Source: Salvelinus alpinus
Taxonomy: Eukaryota > Chordata > Actinopteri > Salmoniformes > Salmonidae
NCBI RefSeq assembly: GCF_045679555.1
Contig: NC_092087.1
Coordinates: 87,458,861-87,522,860, forward strand
Reading direction: 5' to 3'
Length of the DNA stretch: 64,000 nucleotides
Positions 49,695 to 60,489 of the stretch are shown here, piece after piece. The translations under genes and the position numbers were made by a program. The notes under the pieces were generated by a model, which ran no database searches, was not told where the DNA came from, and worked only from the letters and a program-made list of their open reading frames with translations. Each line of letters starts with the position of its first letter. Within the stretch, counting starts at the first letter, position 1.

Positions 49695-51098
49695 CTTCTT
49701 GGTGACAGGGGGGCAGTATTGAGTAGCTTGGATGAATAAGGTGCCCAGAGTAAACTGCCTGCTACTCTGTCCCAAATGCTAATATATGCATATTAGTAGT
49801 AGTATTGGATAGAAAACACTCTGAAGTTTCTAAAACTGTTTGAATGATGTCTGTGAGTATAACAGAACTCATGTGGCAGGCGAAAACCTGAGAAAAATCC
49901 AACCAGGAAGTGGGAAATCTGAGGTTTGTAGTTTTTCAACTCTTTGCCATTCCAATATACAGTAGGATATTGGTTATGTTGCACTTCCTAACGCTTCCAC
50001 TAGATGTTAACAGTCTTTAGAACTTTGTTTGAGGCTTCTGCTATGAAGGGGGGCTGAATGAGAGGGGATTGAGCCAGGTGTCTGGCAGAGTGCCACAGGC
50101 TCGTAATGCGCGGTCACGAGAGAGTTAGCTCTCGTTCCATTGCTTTTCTACAGACATAGAAATTTTCCGGCTGGAACATTATTGAAGATGTATGATTAAA
50201 ACATCCTAAAGATTGATTCTATACTTAGTTTGACATGTTTCTACGACCTGTAATATAACTTTTTGAAATTTTCGTCCGACATTCGGCTAGACCTGCACGC
50301 GCATTTGGATTTGTTTTCCAAACGCGCTAACAAAAGAAGCTATTTGGAAATAAATTATGAACTTTATCGAACAAATCAAACATTTATTGTGGAACTGGGA
50401 TTTCTGGGAGTGCATTCTGATGAAGATCATCAAAGGTAAGTGAATATTTATAATGCTATTTCTGGCTAGTTTGTTGTCTGAACGCTGTACTCAGATTATT
50501 GCATGGTTTGTTTTTTCCGTAAAGTTTTTTTGAAATCTGACACAGGGGTTGCATTACGGAGAAGTATATCTCTAATTCCATGTATAACACTTGTATTTTC
50601 ATCAACATTTATGATGAGTATTTCTTTAAATTGATGTGGCTCACTGCAAAGTCACCGCATGTTTTAGAACTACTGAACGTAACGCGACAATGTAAAATTA
50701 GATTTTTTTATATAAATCTGAACTTTACCGAACAAAACATACATGTATTATGTAAAATTAAGTCCTATGAGTGTCATCTGATGAAGATCATCAAAGGTTA
50801 GTGATTCATTTTATCTCTATTTGTGCTTTTTGTGACTCCTCTCTTTGTCTGGAAAAATGGCTGTGTTTTTCTGACTTGGTGGTGACCTAACATAATCGTT
50901 TGTGGTGCTTTCGTTGTAAAACCTTTTTGAAATCAGACACTGTGGCTGGATTAAGGATAGTTTTATCTTTAAAATGGTGTAAAATAGTTGTATGCTTGAG
51001 GAATTATGAGATTTTTGTTGTTTTGAATTTGGCGCCCTGCACTTTCACTGGCTGTGGGCGGGGTGGGACGCTACCGTCCCACATATCCCAGAGAGGTT
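49695..51098 (+). mobile_element. TTAA-flanked non-coding element, copy 5
   Basis: The start is CTTCTTGGTGACAGGGGGGC (left TTAA decayed to ATAAAA) and the end CCCAGAGAGG followed by TTAA (51,099-51,102). The empty target site is preserved in unit 1 at TTAA 13,975-13,978, with homologous flanks on both sides. Confidence 0.85.
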
Positions 51099-51123
51099 TT
51101 AACCCTTTGTGTGCTCCCCCAGA

Positions 51124-51165
51124 GAAGGGTATTCAGCTGTATAAGCACGGCCAGTATTTATTTTC
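51124..51165 (+). pseudogene. Remnant of gene C exon (unit 2)
   Basis: After CTCCCCCAG the sequence AGAAGGGTATTCAGCTGTAT matches the start of the unit 1 exon at 14,005. It then diverges into dispersed repeat sequence, so only the exon start remains. Confidence 0.5.
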
Positions 51166-52330
51166 ACTAAAACAGTTTGCAATGAAGGTCGCCTCAACAG
51201 CACTCTGTAGGGTAGCACCATGGTTTAGCCGGAGGACAGACAGTTTTCGTCCTCCTCTGGGTACAAGGATTTCAATACAAAACCTAGGAGGCTCATGGTT
51301 CTCACCCCCTTCCCTAGACTTACACAGTAATTATGACAACTTCCGGAGGACGTCCTCCAACCCATCAGAGCTCTTACAGCATGAACTGACATGTTGTCCA
51401 ACCAATCAAAGTATCAGATATTTAATCTAGTACTGAAAGCATAAGATACAGCCAGCTAGCACTGCAGTGCATACAATGTGGTGAGTAGTTGACTAAAAGA
51501 GAAAGACAATAGTTGAACAGTTTTGAACAAATTCATTTCTTGAAAAATTAAGGAGAAGCAAGAGAGAGTGGGAAGAGCTGGCAAACTCTATTTTGTTGTA
51601 TTTTTTTCAGTTTCACTTACTTAGCTAGCATCTAGTGCAGCTAGCTAGTTTAGCCTACTCAAACCACCGTCTCAAACAGAGAGGAGTGGTATGTTCGCTA
51701 GTTGGCTATGGCTATCCAACACTGGAAGTCTTCAAAGTCAAGGTAAGCTTTTGGTTTTAATCATTTATTGCCACGTGGGCCCACCGGTGTAACTGCTAAA
51801 CTGCTTGCTAACTGTACACTGTACTGCATGATTGTAGCGTGTTTACTAACGCATAAGTTCTCGTAGCTATGTTGACAATACGTTAGCTAATATGGTAACA
51901 ATGATGTAGGCTGTGTGTAGCGTTAGCAGTCATGATATGAAGGTTTGTCTTGGAAAGGTTTTTCTCCTGCTCACAGACAGCTGATGTGTTGTGCACTGAA
52001 GTCCACAAGTGAAGGGACAAGGTAAGAGGAGTATAATGCAGAGATGCGAGAAGGAATTCTACAACGGGCAATGTGATCATGCTGTTTGTATGTGTCTGCT
52101 TTGAAAGTGAACTGTGTTTGAATGTGATCAGAGGTGTATTCATTCCAACGATTCCGCTGAAAAACAATTTTTAAACCAAGCAAACGGAACTAAATGGGAT
52201 AAACATACCTGAATTTGTCCAAGAGAAACTCTTGTTTGCAACTGTCGGACGAATTATTACATCCTAGATTAGCTAGATGCAGGCCAGAGTGTACAAGGAG
52301 GTACTGAATGTGTCACTGTCTGTCACCTTG
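51166..52330 (+). repeat. Dispersed non-coding repeat
   Basis: Includes CTGTAGGGTAGCACCATGGT, CATTTCTTGAAAAATTAAGG and GTCTTCAAAGTCAAGGTAAG, which I recall as recurring in salmonid genomes. No credible coding frame; 52,331-52,562 shows nothing either. Confidence 0.45.
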
Positions 52331-52562
52331 ATTACTCAAATGTTTCTCTCGACCTGTGCACCTACGTTGTAACCTTTCATTCATATTCTAGGTTGTAACA
52401 ACCTCATGATGGATATAGGGAACACTAGAGTATCATGACATGTAGTAGTTAAATATATCCATGTTACATTGAGCTGGGTGAATGGAATATGAATGACAGT
52501 CATCCAAAATGCTGTGATAGAAATAAGGCCCATAAAAAATGTGCGTCCTCCCTCATCTTAAA

Positions 52563-52768
<206 letters not shown>

Positions 52769-52918
52769 CATCTCCCTGCCATAGTATAGACAGGCTGCAC
52801 TACCAGACCCCACCACAGGGAGCATAGCCATTATTAGAGGAGTTTGATTTCTGATTTAACCAAAACACTACAACAATAAAGAAATACATGCTGTACATCT
52901 AACATTGACTTATTGTGA

Positions 52919-54085
52919 GGTTTCCAGTGGTGGGTCTCTCCTCCCCTCAGTATTCCAGTGGTGGACCTCCCCTCCCCTCCACACTCCAGTGTTGGACCTC
53001 TCCTCAGCACTCCAGTGGTGGACCTCTCCTCCCCTCATGACTCCAGTGTTTGACCTCTCCTCTCCTCATGACTCCAGTGTTGGACCTCTTCTCCCCTCAT
53101 GACTCCAGTTGTTGACCTCTCCACCCCCAGGACTCCAGTGGTGGACCTCTCCTCCCCTATGGACTCCAGTAGTAGGCCTCTCCTCCCCTATGGTCTCCAG
53201 TGATGGACCTCTCCTCCCCTCAGGACTCCAGTGGTGGACCTCTCCTCCCCTATGGACTCCAGTAGTAGGCCTCTCCTCCCCTCTGAACTCCAGTGGTGGA
53301 CCTCTCCTCCCCTATGGACTCCAGTAGTAGGCCTCTCCTCCCCTATGGTCTCCAGTGATGGACCTCTCCTCCCCTCAGGACTCCAGTGGTGGACCTCTCC
53401 TCGTGACTCCAGTGATGGACCTCTCCTCCCCTCAGGACTCCAGTGATGGACCTCTCCTCGTGACTCCAGTGATGGACCTCTCCTCCCCTCAGGACTCCAG
53501 TGGTGGATCTCTCCTCGTGACTCCAGTGGTGGACCTCTCCTCCCCCCGTGACTCCAGTGGTGGACCTCTCCTCCCATATGGACTCCAGTGGTGGACCTCT
53601 CCTCCCCTCAGGACTCCAGTGGTGGACCTCTCCTCCCCCATGGACTCCAGTGGTGGGTCTCTCCTCCCCCATGGACTCCAGTGGTGGACCTCTCCTCCCC
53701 TCTGGACTCATGTGGTGGTTTTCTCCTCCCCTCAGGACTCCAGTGGTGGTTTTCTCCTCCCCTCAGGACTCCAGTGGTGGTTTTCCTCCCCTCAGGACTC
53801 CAGTGGTGGTTTTCTCCTCCCCTCAGGACTCCAGTGGTGGTTTTCTCCTCCCCTCAGGACTCCAGTGGTGGTTTTCTCCTCCCCTCAGGACTCCAGTGGT
53901 GGTTTTCTCCTCCCCTCAGGACTCCAGTGGTGGTTTTCTACTCCCCTCAGGACTCCAGTGGTGGTTTTCTCCTCCCCTCAGGACTCCAGTGGTGGTTTTC
54001 TCCTCCCCTCATGACTCCAGTGGTGGACCTCTCCTCCCCTCATGACTCCAGTGGTGGACCTCTCCTCCTCTATGGACTCCAGTGG
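52919..54085 (+). repeat. 31-bp minisatellite with two unit types
   Basis: Units built on GACTCCAGTGGTGG, then either ACCTCTCCTCCCC (mainly 52,940-53,700) or TTTTCTCCTCCCC (53,700-54,000). The 31-bp period is not a multiple of three, so three overlapping open frames appear. These are not genes. Confidence 0.95.
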
Positions 54086-54237
54086 TTGAGTATGTTTAAA
54101 TCTGGTTATTCCACAGTATACATTCCTACAGTTACAGGTTCTATAGGCTGTCTCAAATAGCACCCTGTTCCTATATTCCTTGTATTTTGACTGTGGCCAC
54201 CTCCCTCCCTTCCTCTCCTCCTTCTATATTCTGTGCT

Positions 54238-54544
54238 GTAGGTGAGGGGAGATAGAATGTAAAACTCTGATACTCTCTATGTTCTCTACTGTAACGGTGG
54301 GGAGATAGAGAGTATCAGAGTTCTACATTCTAATTCTTTATTCTGCACCATAGATGAGGGGAGATAGAGAGTATCAGAGTTCTACATTCTAAGTTCTACA
54401 TTCTAAATCTATGTTATGTACTGTAGGTGTGGGGAGAGAGAGAGTATCAGAGTTCTACATTCTAGATCTATGTTATGTACTGTAGGTGTGGGGAGAGAGA
54501 GAGTATCAGAGTTCTACATTCTAGATCTAGGTTATGTACTGTAG
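54238..54544 (+). repeat. Tandem copies of the gene C acceptor region
   Basis: Five to six copies of a roughly 60-bp unit, TGTACTGTAGGTGTGGGGAG followed by GAGAGTATCAGAGTTCTACA. The last copy (acceptor at 54,544) continues into the coding exon at 54,545. Confidence 0.75.
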
Positions 54545-56041
54545 GTGTGGGGAGAGAGAGAGTTTCAGAGTTTTACAAGAGAGTTTATGTGCCTCTGTCA
54601 ACTTCAAGAACCCCAACATGTCCACTTGCACCTTGGAGAGGCTAAAGGTGAGAGGTGGGATGAAACATAATGCTGTCAAATGCATTTAACTATGTGAGAT
54701 GTGCTTGAATTTTTTTAGCTTGAACTTAAGGAGTGTGTACTTTTGGGACCATGCCATTGGTTCCATTGTACTTTTGGGCCTATACTATTGGTTCCATTGT
54801 ACGCTTAGGACTATGTGATTGGATCTATTGTACATTTAGGACTATGCTATTGGTTCCATTGCACTTTTAGGATAATCTTTATTTAACCTTTATTTAACCA
54901 GGCAAGTCAATTGAGAACAAATTCTTATTTACAATGGCGGCCTGGCAAGAAGCAAAAGGTCTCCTGTGGGAACGGGGGCTTAAAAAAAGGCAATGCAAAC
55001 TAGTGACATGGACTGACAACTAGAAACAGCTACATGTCTCAATAACCTGTTCATCTATTTGTCCTTTGAACTCCAAGGAAAGACATTCCAAGATCAAGGG
55101 GCTGAATAATGAATGGACATTTTTCCATGTTTGGTTCTAATTTTCGGTACTGTTAGCATAAAACAAGATTGAGATGTGAGTTTGTATGTTTTCTCATTTC
55201 CTGCTAGAAGAGAGGATATGTAACATGTCAGTTTTCCTTATTAAATGGTCTTCTGAATAAGAATGTACCAGGGTTTGAGCCTGCGTGTTGCTACTGATGT
55301 CCATCTGACAGCACTGTAGAGATCACAATGGTGAGTTAGACGTCTCTGCATGATACACAGAGTCAAGAGCCTTCAGTGGAGAGCTTGAGTCTTGCACATA
55401 AATAGTATCATCATTGTCCAACACAGAGAGAAAAGTACAACGATTCAACTCCTTTCTGGTGGTTATAAAATACAATGCAATGTTATTCGTTTCATTCACT
55501 TTTGGGACTATGCTTTAGGTTCAAATGTATGTATTTGGACTGCGCTTGCAGTTTGTCCTCCTGTCCAGGGGGTGGAGCTGGAGAGCACCAGGCTGGTAAT
55601 CAGGTACCCAGACCGCTGGATGCAGTTCACCCCTCCCTCTCCTCAGAGGACCAACCCTATAGGCCTCATCACCTCCTCAGCCTCCCAGTACGCCTCCACA
55701 GGGTAAGGACATCCAACTGTCTGTCAAAACATCATTATGAGTTATTCTAAAGTGTTACCAATCATCTCATATAAACTTTTGAAATGTACAAAGTGATGGA
55801 AGGAGGAAGCAGGAGCACAGGTGCAGGTGCTTGTGTTTTCATACTGTTTGTTTCCCTCTCCCCCAGGACCAGGAGGATGGCGCCCATCAATGGTGACGAG
55901 TGTTTCTTCTGGAGGACCACCGGCTGTTTCTATGGTGACAAGTGTCGCTTCAAACACAAGCCTGACCAGAGAGGAAGAGACAGGAAACCATGGCAACCCT
56001 GTCCACCACGCAGTGACTGGATAGTAGAGGGAGGAGAATGA
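54545..56041 (+). CDS. CCCH zinc-finger protein, 3' exons (gene C, unit 2)
   Basis: Three exons, 54,545-54,647, 55,569-55,702 and 55,867-56,041, have AG/GT borders and chain in phase (2, 0, 2) to a TGA at 56,039. Visible in order: NFKNPNMSTCTLERLK; GVELESTRLVIRYPDRW; then a zinc finger ECFFWRTTGCFYGDKCRFKH with C-x7-C-x5-C-x3-H spacing, followed by a basic stretch and an acidic end. CCCH fingers usually bind RNA, so an RNA-binding role is possible. The gene is not recognised. Upstream exons in this unit are reduced to a remnant at 51,124, and the exons at 13.87-14.48 kb in unit 1 may be the missing 5' part, so this copy may be a decayed or alternatively started gene. A dispersed repeat (TTTATTTAACCAGGCAAGTC) lies in its first intron at 54,876-54,985. 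Confidence 0.6.
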
Positions 56042-56590
56042 TGAAGAGGAAGGAAGAGGATGAGGGACTGTGTCCCTACTTTAAAAGGGAACAGGATGCT
56101 TGGGGGTGTGTCACCCCATTTGTAGTCCTCTGGCACAGACCACAGATTCCAGACAGAACACTAGACATGTAGAATGAGTGTGTGAAGTGTCAATCAAAGT
56201 GAAGAGGAGTGCACCTCTGATTTCCTTCCCCCTCTCCCTCGGCCTGAGCTGTGAAACATGGAAATTACATCATTAGAACCTTGAAGGGATCTTTGCCCAG
56301 TGAACCGCCTCTATGATGACCATGTTGTAGACACTAAGGGGGCTGACATCTGTTGTTATCATGTGTTTTACTGTGTATGTATTTATGGTCATGTGACTGG
56401 ACATGTGACCCCTTGTGATGTAACTGTGAGACTCACTGCCAGCCTGATGCCATAGGGTGCCTAGTAATTGCCCCTACAGGGGATATATAAATGCTATTAT
56501 TTAATTGAATTACATTTGAATATGGGGCATGTTCCAGGCAGACTATATTGCAGTCACCTGCCTGCTCTCACAAACATTAGTCCTTCTCCT
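56042..56590 (+). other. Probable 3' UTR/flank of gene C
   Basis: Non-coding. GGCATAATG-free and without an obvious AATAAA signal; ATATATAAATGCTATTAT at about 56,485 is the most AT-rich candidate for a 3' end. No gene recognised. Confidence 0.35.
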
Positions 56591-57483
56591 TTTTTACCTA
56601 AAGGGGTACTATAATTCAAAATCAAATATCTAAATGATCCATGGTTTGACCACCTTAAAACAATTCCACATGTCAGCTAGTAGAACCCCCCCAAACGGCT
56701 CAGACTTTTAGATGTTCAGAAACCCAGTGTCAGAGGGAGCAATGTCCAGCACCTAAACACACAAATCACATCAAATTGTATTAGTCACATGCGCCGAATA
56801 CAACAAGTGTAGACCATACTATGAAATAGTTACTGACAAGCCCTTAACTAACAATGCAGTTATTTTTATGTAAGTAAATCATTTAAAAAATGCTTCAAAA
56901 AACAGATCAGACAATAAAATAACAACAATGAAGCAGCAATAAACATTTACATGAAAGATTATTCATTGTCATTTAAAAAAAACACGCCTCACTCAGACAC
57001 AATAGGACACAATAATCCCAGACAGACAGATTTAGTTATATGCATGTCAGGGTTCACTTTGGGTCCGTTGTTCTGAAGATCAGTGAGCTGAACACATCTC
57101 TTTCATACAAGAACACACTGGAAATTCAGAGCAGCTTGCCTTGGCCTTGGCATAATGACAGCTTACTGTTGTCTGTTGTTTCTAAATAGCTAATGTTGAT
57201 AGCTAAAAGTTAGGTAACTTACTAGCTCACTAGCTAACTATGGGGTCTTGCTGTAATTAAGTGGCAGCGCATCATATTGTTCATAATCCAGTACATTCAG
57301 AGTAGCTGTGTGATGCACAAAAATACTTGTTTATCACTGAATAACAGCCTCTTCATGTAGCTAACAAGCCAGCTGAGATCACTAGTTCACTCAATTCAAA
57401 TGCCAGTTCAACATAAGTCCCAATAACACAGTATTTGTTATGTGCGTGACTGTTTTATTATATATATATATATCTATATATAT
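56591..57483 (+). other. Segmental-duplication block, unit 2
   Basis: Collinear with 15,190-16,020: CCTAAAGGGGTACTATAATT, CCCAGTGTCAGAGGGAGCAA and CAGCTTGCCTTGGCCTTGGC in the same order. No genes. It ends in a TA microsatellite (57,460-57,491). Confidence 0.9.
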
Positions 57484-57491
57484 ATAGATAT

Positions 57492-59372
57492 CAGTAGCGT
57501 GCCGTGGGCCTGGCGCCTGGGCCTTCAGTGAGGTCCTACACAGTCCCACCCGAATTAATCCACCTGTTATTACCATCATTTAGATGCCATGGCTCTAGAC
57601 ACTATACATTTAGACAGAAACGCAGTATAACCAGGCGTTGCGTCACCTTGAAATTGACATTTTTTTCAGAGAATTGCAGGGGAAGAGTACAATACAGTAC
57701 AGTTCAACTAATAGGCAAGAACATAGTCGAGTGCAACAGAGTTATATTAATATTCTTCTTCTATCCATTTCTGGTCCACAAACTTTGAGCTTTAAGTCCC
57801 CCAAAAAATAAATACAGTGTGTTCACTAAACAGCGCATTGTCGCACCCAAAGCAGTTTCACCGTGATGATAAAGACACATAACTATTCACTGAAAATAAA
57901 AGAAAACAAATAATTTGCAACATAGGCTATTTGCCATTTTATTTTGTTAATATATAGGCTATTTAATATTAACGAAATAAAATGCGAAACATACATACAC
58001 ATTTAATAAAAAATAACATGCATTGTATGCCTACTCACCAAAGACTGATTATTAGACAGTTGCGTGCGCTTAGGGGATCGTGAGAAAAATGCTGCAAGGC
58101 CATTGAGGTTGGCAAAGAAGACCTTGCATTCTTTAAGCTTTGAGGCTCCTTGAGTCAGTACTAAATTTAGTCGATGTGCATAGCAGTGAATGAATAAGGC
58201 CATCGGTGCCCTCTCCTTAACTTTAGCCTGCACCCCATTGAGTCCAGATGCCATGACTGCTGCGCCATCAAAACACTGTGCCACAACTTTATCCAGACTA
58301 CATTCATTTTCCTCCAAGAAACGGAAAATAAGAGCGGCAATGTCATCAGCTCGCTTGCCGCTTGTCACATCTTCAAACCGGATAAATCGCTCCTTGACTC
58401 CCGTGTCCGTCACATAACGCAGGACGAGTGAGAGCTGTAGCTCCACTCTGGTGTCCCCAAACGTTTTCAAAAGCACCATTGCTTGTAAGTGCCCAGCCGT
58501 ACTTTGGTGTCTCGTTGCTGCCTTGGTTAGACAACTCAAGTTTGCAAAGCCAGTGTGGCTCCAAACACCAAATCGATCACTTGCAAATAATAGGCATTCC
58601 CAGCAGTACAGTTTGCAGTGCTTCTCGGAGCCTGTGAGCCATTGACAGCGCTCATAGTTGAAACTTTGAAAGTGGCGAACGAACGAACCCCTTTCCCGCC
58701 TGTGACAGGCTTTGTGGCGTCGGGCGACCTCTCCTTACAATGTCTAACTTTTCTTGAAAAGTTCGTCTTGAGAATGGCGTTATAATTATATCCTCGACCA
58801 AATCGATATCTTCTCCTCCTTCCGCCATTGTGGGTTCAAAAAACAGTTTAGGTAGTACGCGAATTAATTTGTTTATCAAATTCAGTTTCCTAGATCTGCA
58901 TAGACCTGCCCATAGGACCTGCCTCTCAATATTGGTAATCCAATCAAAAGACGTGGACGCCCTACGCCTGCTAGCTGGCTCCTGTGTAACACTGGAGCCA
59001 GCCAGCAGGCGTACAATAGCCAACTCTAAAGCTGATTGGTTGACACAAAATTTTAATTTCCATTCACTTTAAGCTACAAGCGCCTGCACTGTTGATTCTG
59101 AAGGCCTAAGAGCAGATTTTAGACCCCTGGCAACACATGATGGCTGAATATGATTGGATAAAAGATCTAACATAAAGACCAGCCCTCCAAATCTCAACCT
59201 GGGGCTGGAAGCAGTGCAACCAAGAGGAAAGCTATGAAATGAAGAGTATAACTCTTACTCTGGGGAATAATTTAATACATATTTGTGGGAAAATATATTT
59301 AAAAAAAAATTATATTCTGATGATGTTTAGGCCAGCAGAGAAGGCCTTGCAGGCCCTGACGGCCCACCACTG
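57492..59372 (-). mobile_element. hAT transposon, internally deleted, with 8-bp target duplication
   Basis: Imperfect inverted ends CAGTAGCGTGCCGTGGGCC and (reverse of the right end) CAGTGGTGGGCCGTCAGGGCC. A perfect 8-bp duplication ATAGATAT lies at 57,484-57,491 and 59,373-59,380. At 1.9 kb it is too short for a full hAT transposase gene. It is absent from the paralogous site near 16,030. Confidence 0.9.
58003..58828 (-). pseudogene. hAT/ZMYM1-like transposase remnant
   Basis: The minus-strand start is at about 58,828 (MAEGGEDIDLVEDII), with a further frame at 58,003-58,539. Between them, WECLLFASDRFGVW and GFANLSCLTKAATRH look like a TTF-type zinc finger, followed by a DUF4371-type core (LSLVLRYV, AQCFDGAAVMASG, HCYAHRLNLV). 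A short GTTC/TTCG repeat near 58,676 shifts the frame. The C-terminal dimerisation domain is missing. Confidence 0.8.
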
Positions 59373-59429
59373 ATAGATATATATATATTTGACATTTTCT
59401 ACGTTCTATGTTGTATATTCTCATCGGAC

Positions 59430-59529
59430 NNNNNNNNNNNNNNNNNNNNNNNNNNNNNNNNNNNNNNNNNNNNNNNNNNNNNNNNNNNNNNNNNNNNNNN
59501 NNNNNNNNNNNNNNNNNNNNNNNNNNNNN
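59430..59529. other. Assembly gap (100 N)
   Basis: Exactly 100 N, the usual placeholder for a gap of unknown size. In the unit 1 paralog the flanks (TCATCGGAC and TAGGGACATATGAA) are separated by only three bases. Confidence 0.98.
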
Positions 59530-60489
59530 TAGGGACATATGAAGCCTGGAGGCTGCAGTGATGTTGAGATGTCAGTAGGGAGAACTCTAGTCTAGAACAC
59601 TGGAACCAAAGATACTCCCCTTTCATCTGTTCTGGAACCTTCAGTACCAGCTGATGAAGAGTCATGGGAATGGGTCACATTGTGTCTCTTGTAAAACATG
59701 TAGGCCCACTCCTCAAATGAAGAAATGTAACTACAGTATGCTGACTTTAGACCATTTTCTATTTAGATACAGTAACATCCCTTATGTGACATGCTGTTGC
59801 TGCATGTTAATGCCCTGACTAGACTACTTTTAAAATGTGTCAACCACAGAACTCACACTTAGGCTATGCCTGCTTCTACTAATACTTACAGTAGACTACT
59901 TCTTGTTTCCATGCAGTGACAGTACGTTGACTCACTGTTCAAGACCTCTCCCCTTCACTTCACTCTGTAAGTACACTTGACAATATCTTGAAATATAGTT
60001 TTAGTTTTGATGTTTTTAGCCATACATCACATGACTTACTGTATCTTTGTACTTGTTGGTTAATTTTGAACTGTGTTTTGGTTGTTACATCAGGGCCTGT
60101 GTTCATAAAGTGTCTCAGACGGTCCGTATAATTATGATCTAAAAGGCTAAACTGATCCCACATCAGCACTGCTACTCTGATACACTTTGTGAATACTGAC
60201 TCTGGACTGTGGTTTCATGTGTTTAGTTTAGCTCAGTTTATTAATTTACATGTTTAAAACATGATCAGTAGAGTTTGCCAGTAATACCCAGATCTCCATT
60301 CAATAGGGTCATGTTCAGGGTCACAAATACTGAGCTATATTCTATGCTACAAAAGGTGGGATATACATTGTAAATGTGGTTTCACATAAATACTTGTACA
60401 TGCTATTTTAAGAGCTCTGAGAGCAATAGATTGTTGTGGAGACATTTTGAAAATGGCCTAAAGAAAGAGTGAGAAGGATTGAGTGGATC
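59530..60489 (+). promoter_or_regulatory. First-exon/promoter relic, copy 6, in unit 2
   Basis: GGAGGCTGCAGTGATGTTGA to CACTCT|GTAAGTACAC, with the donor at 59,967. Collinear with 16,080-17,177. A further receptor gene could start here and continue beyond the window. No exon of it is visible before the minisatellite. Confidence 0.45.

Noticed and set aside
50900-51430. 176-codon frame after the TTAA element
   Set aside because: It crosses the element boundary, an exon remnant and a dispersed repeat; composite by chance.
52905-54160. Overlapping open frames of up to 219 codons in three frames plus the reverse strand
   Set aside because: They follow from a stop-free 31-bp minisatellite; three overlapping frames cannot all be genes and none has start or splice context.
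59299-59665. Frames running through the N gap
   Set aside because: Artefact of translating unknown bases.
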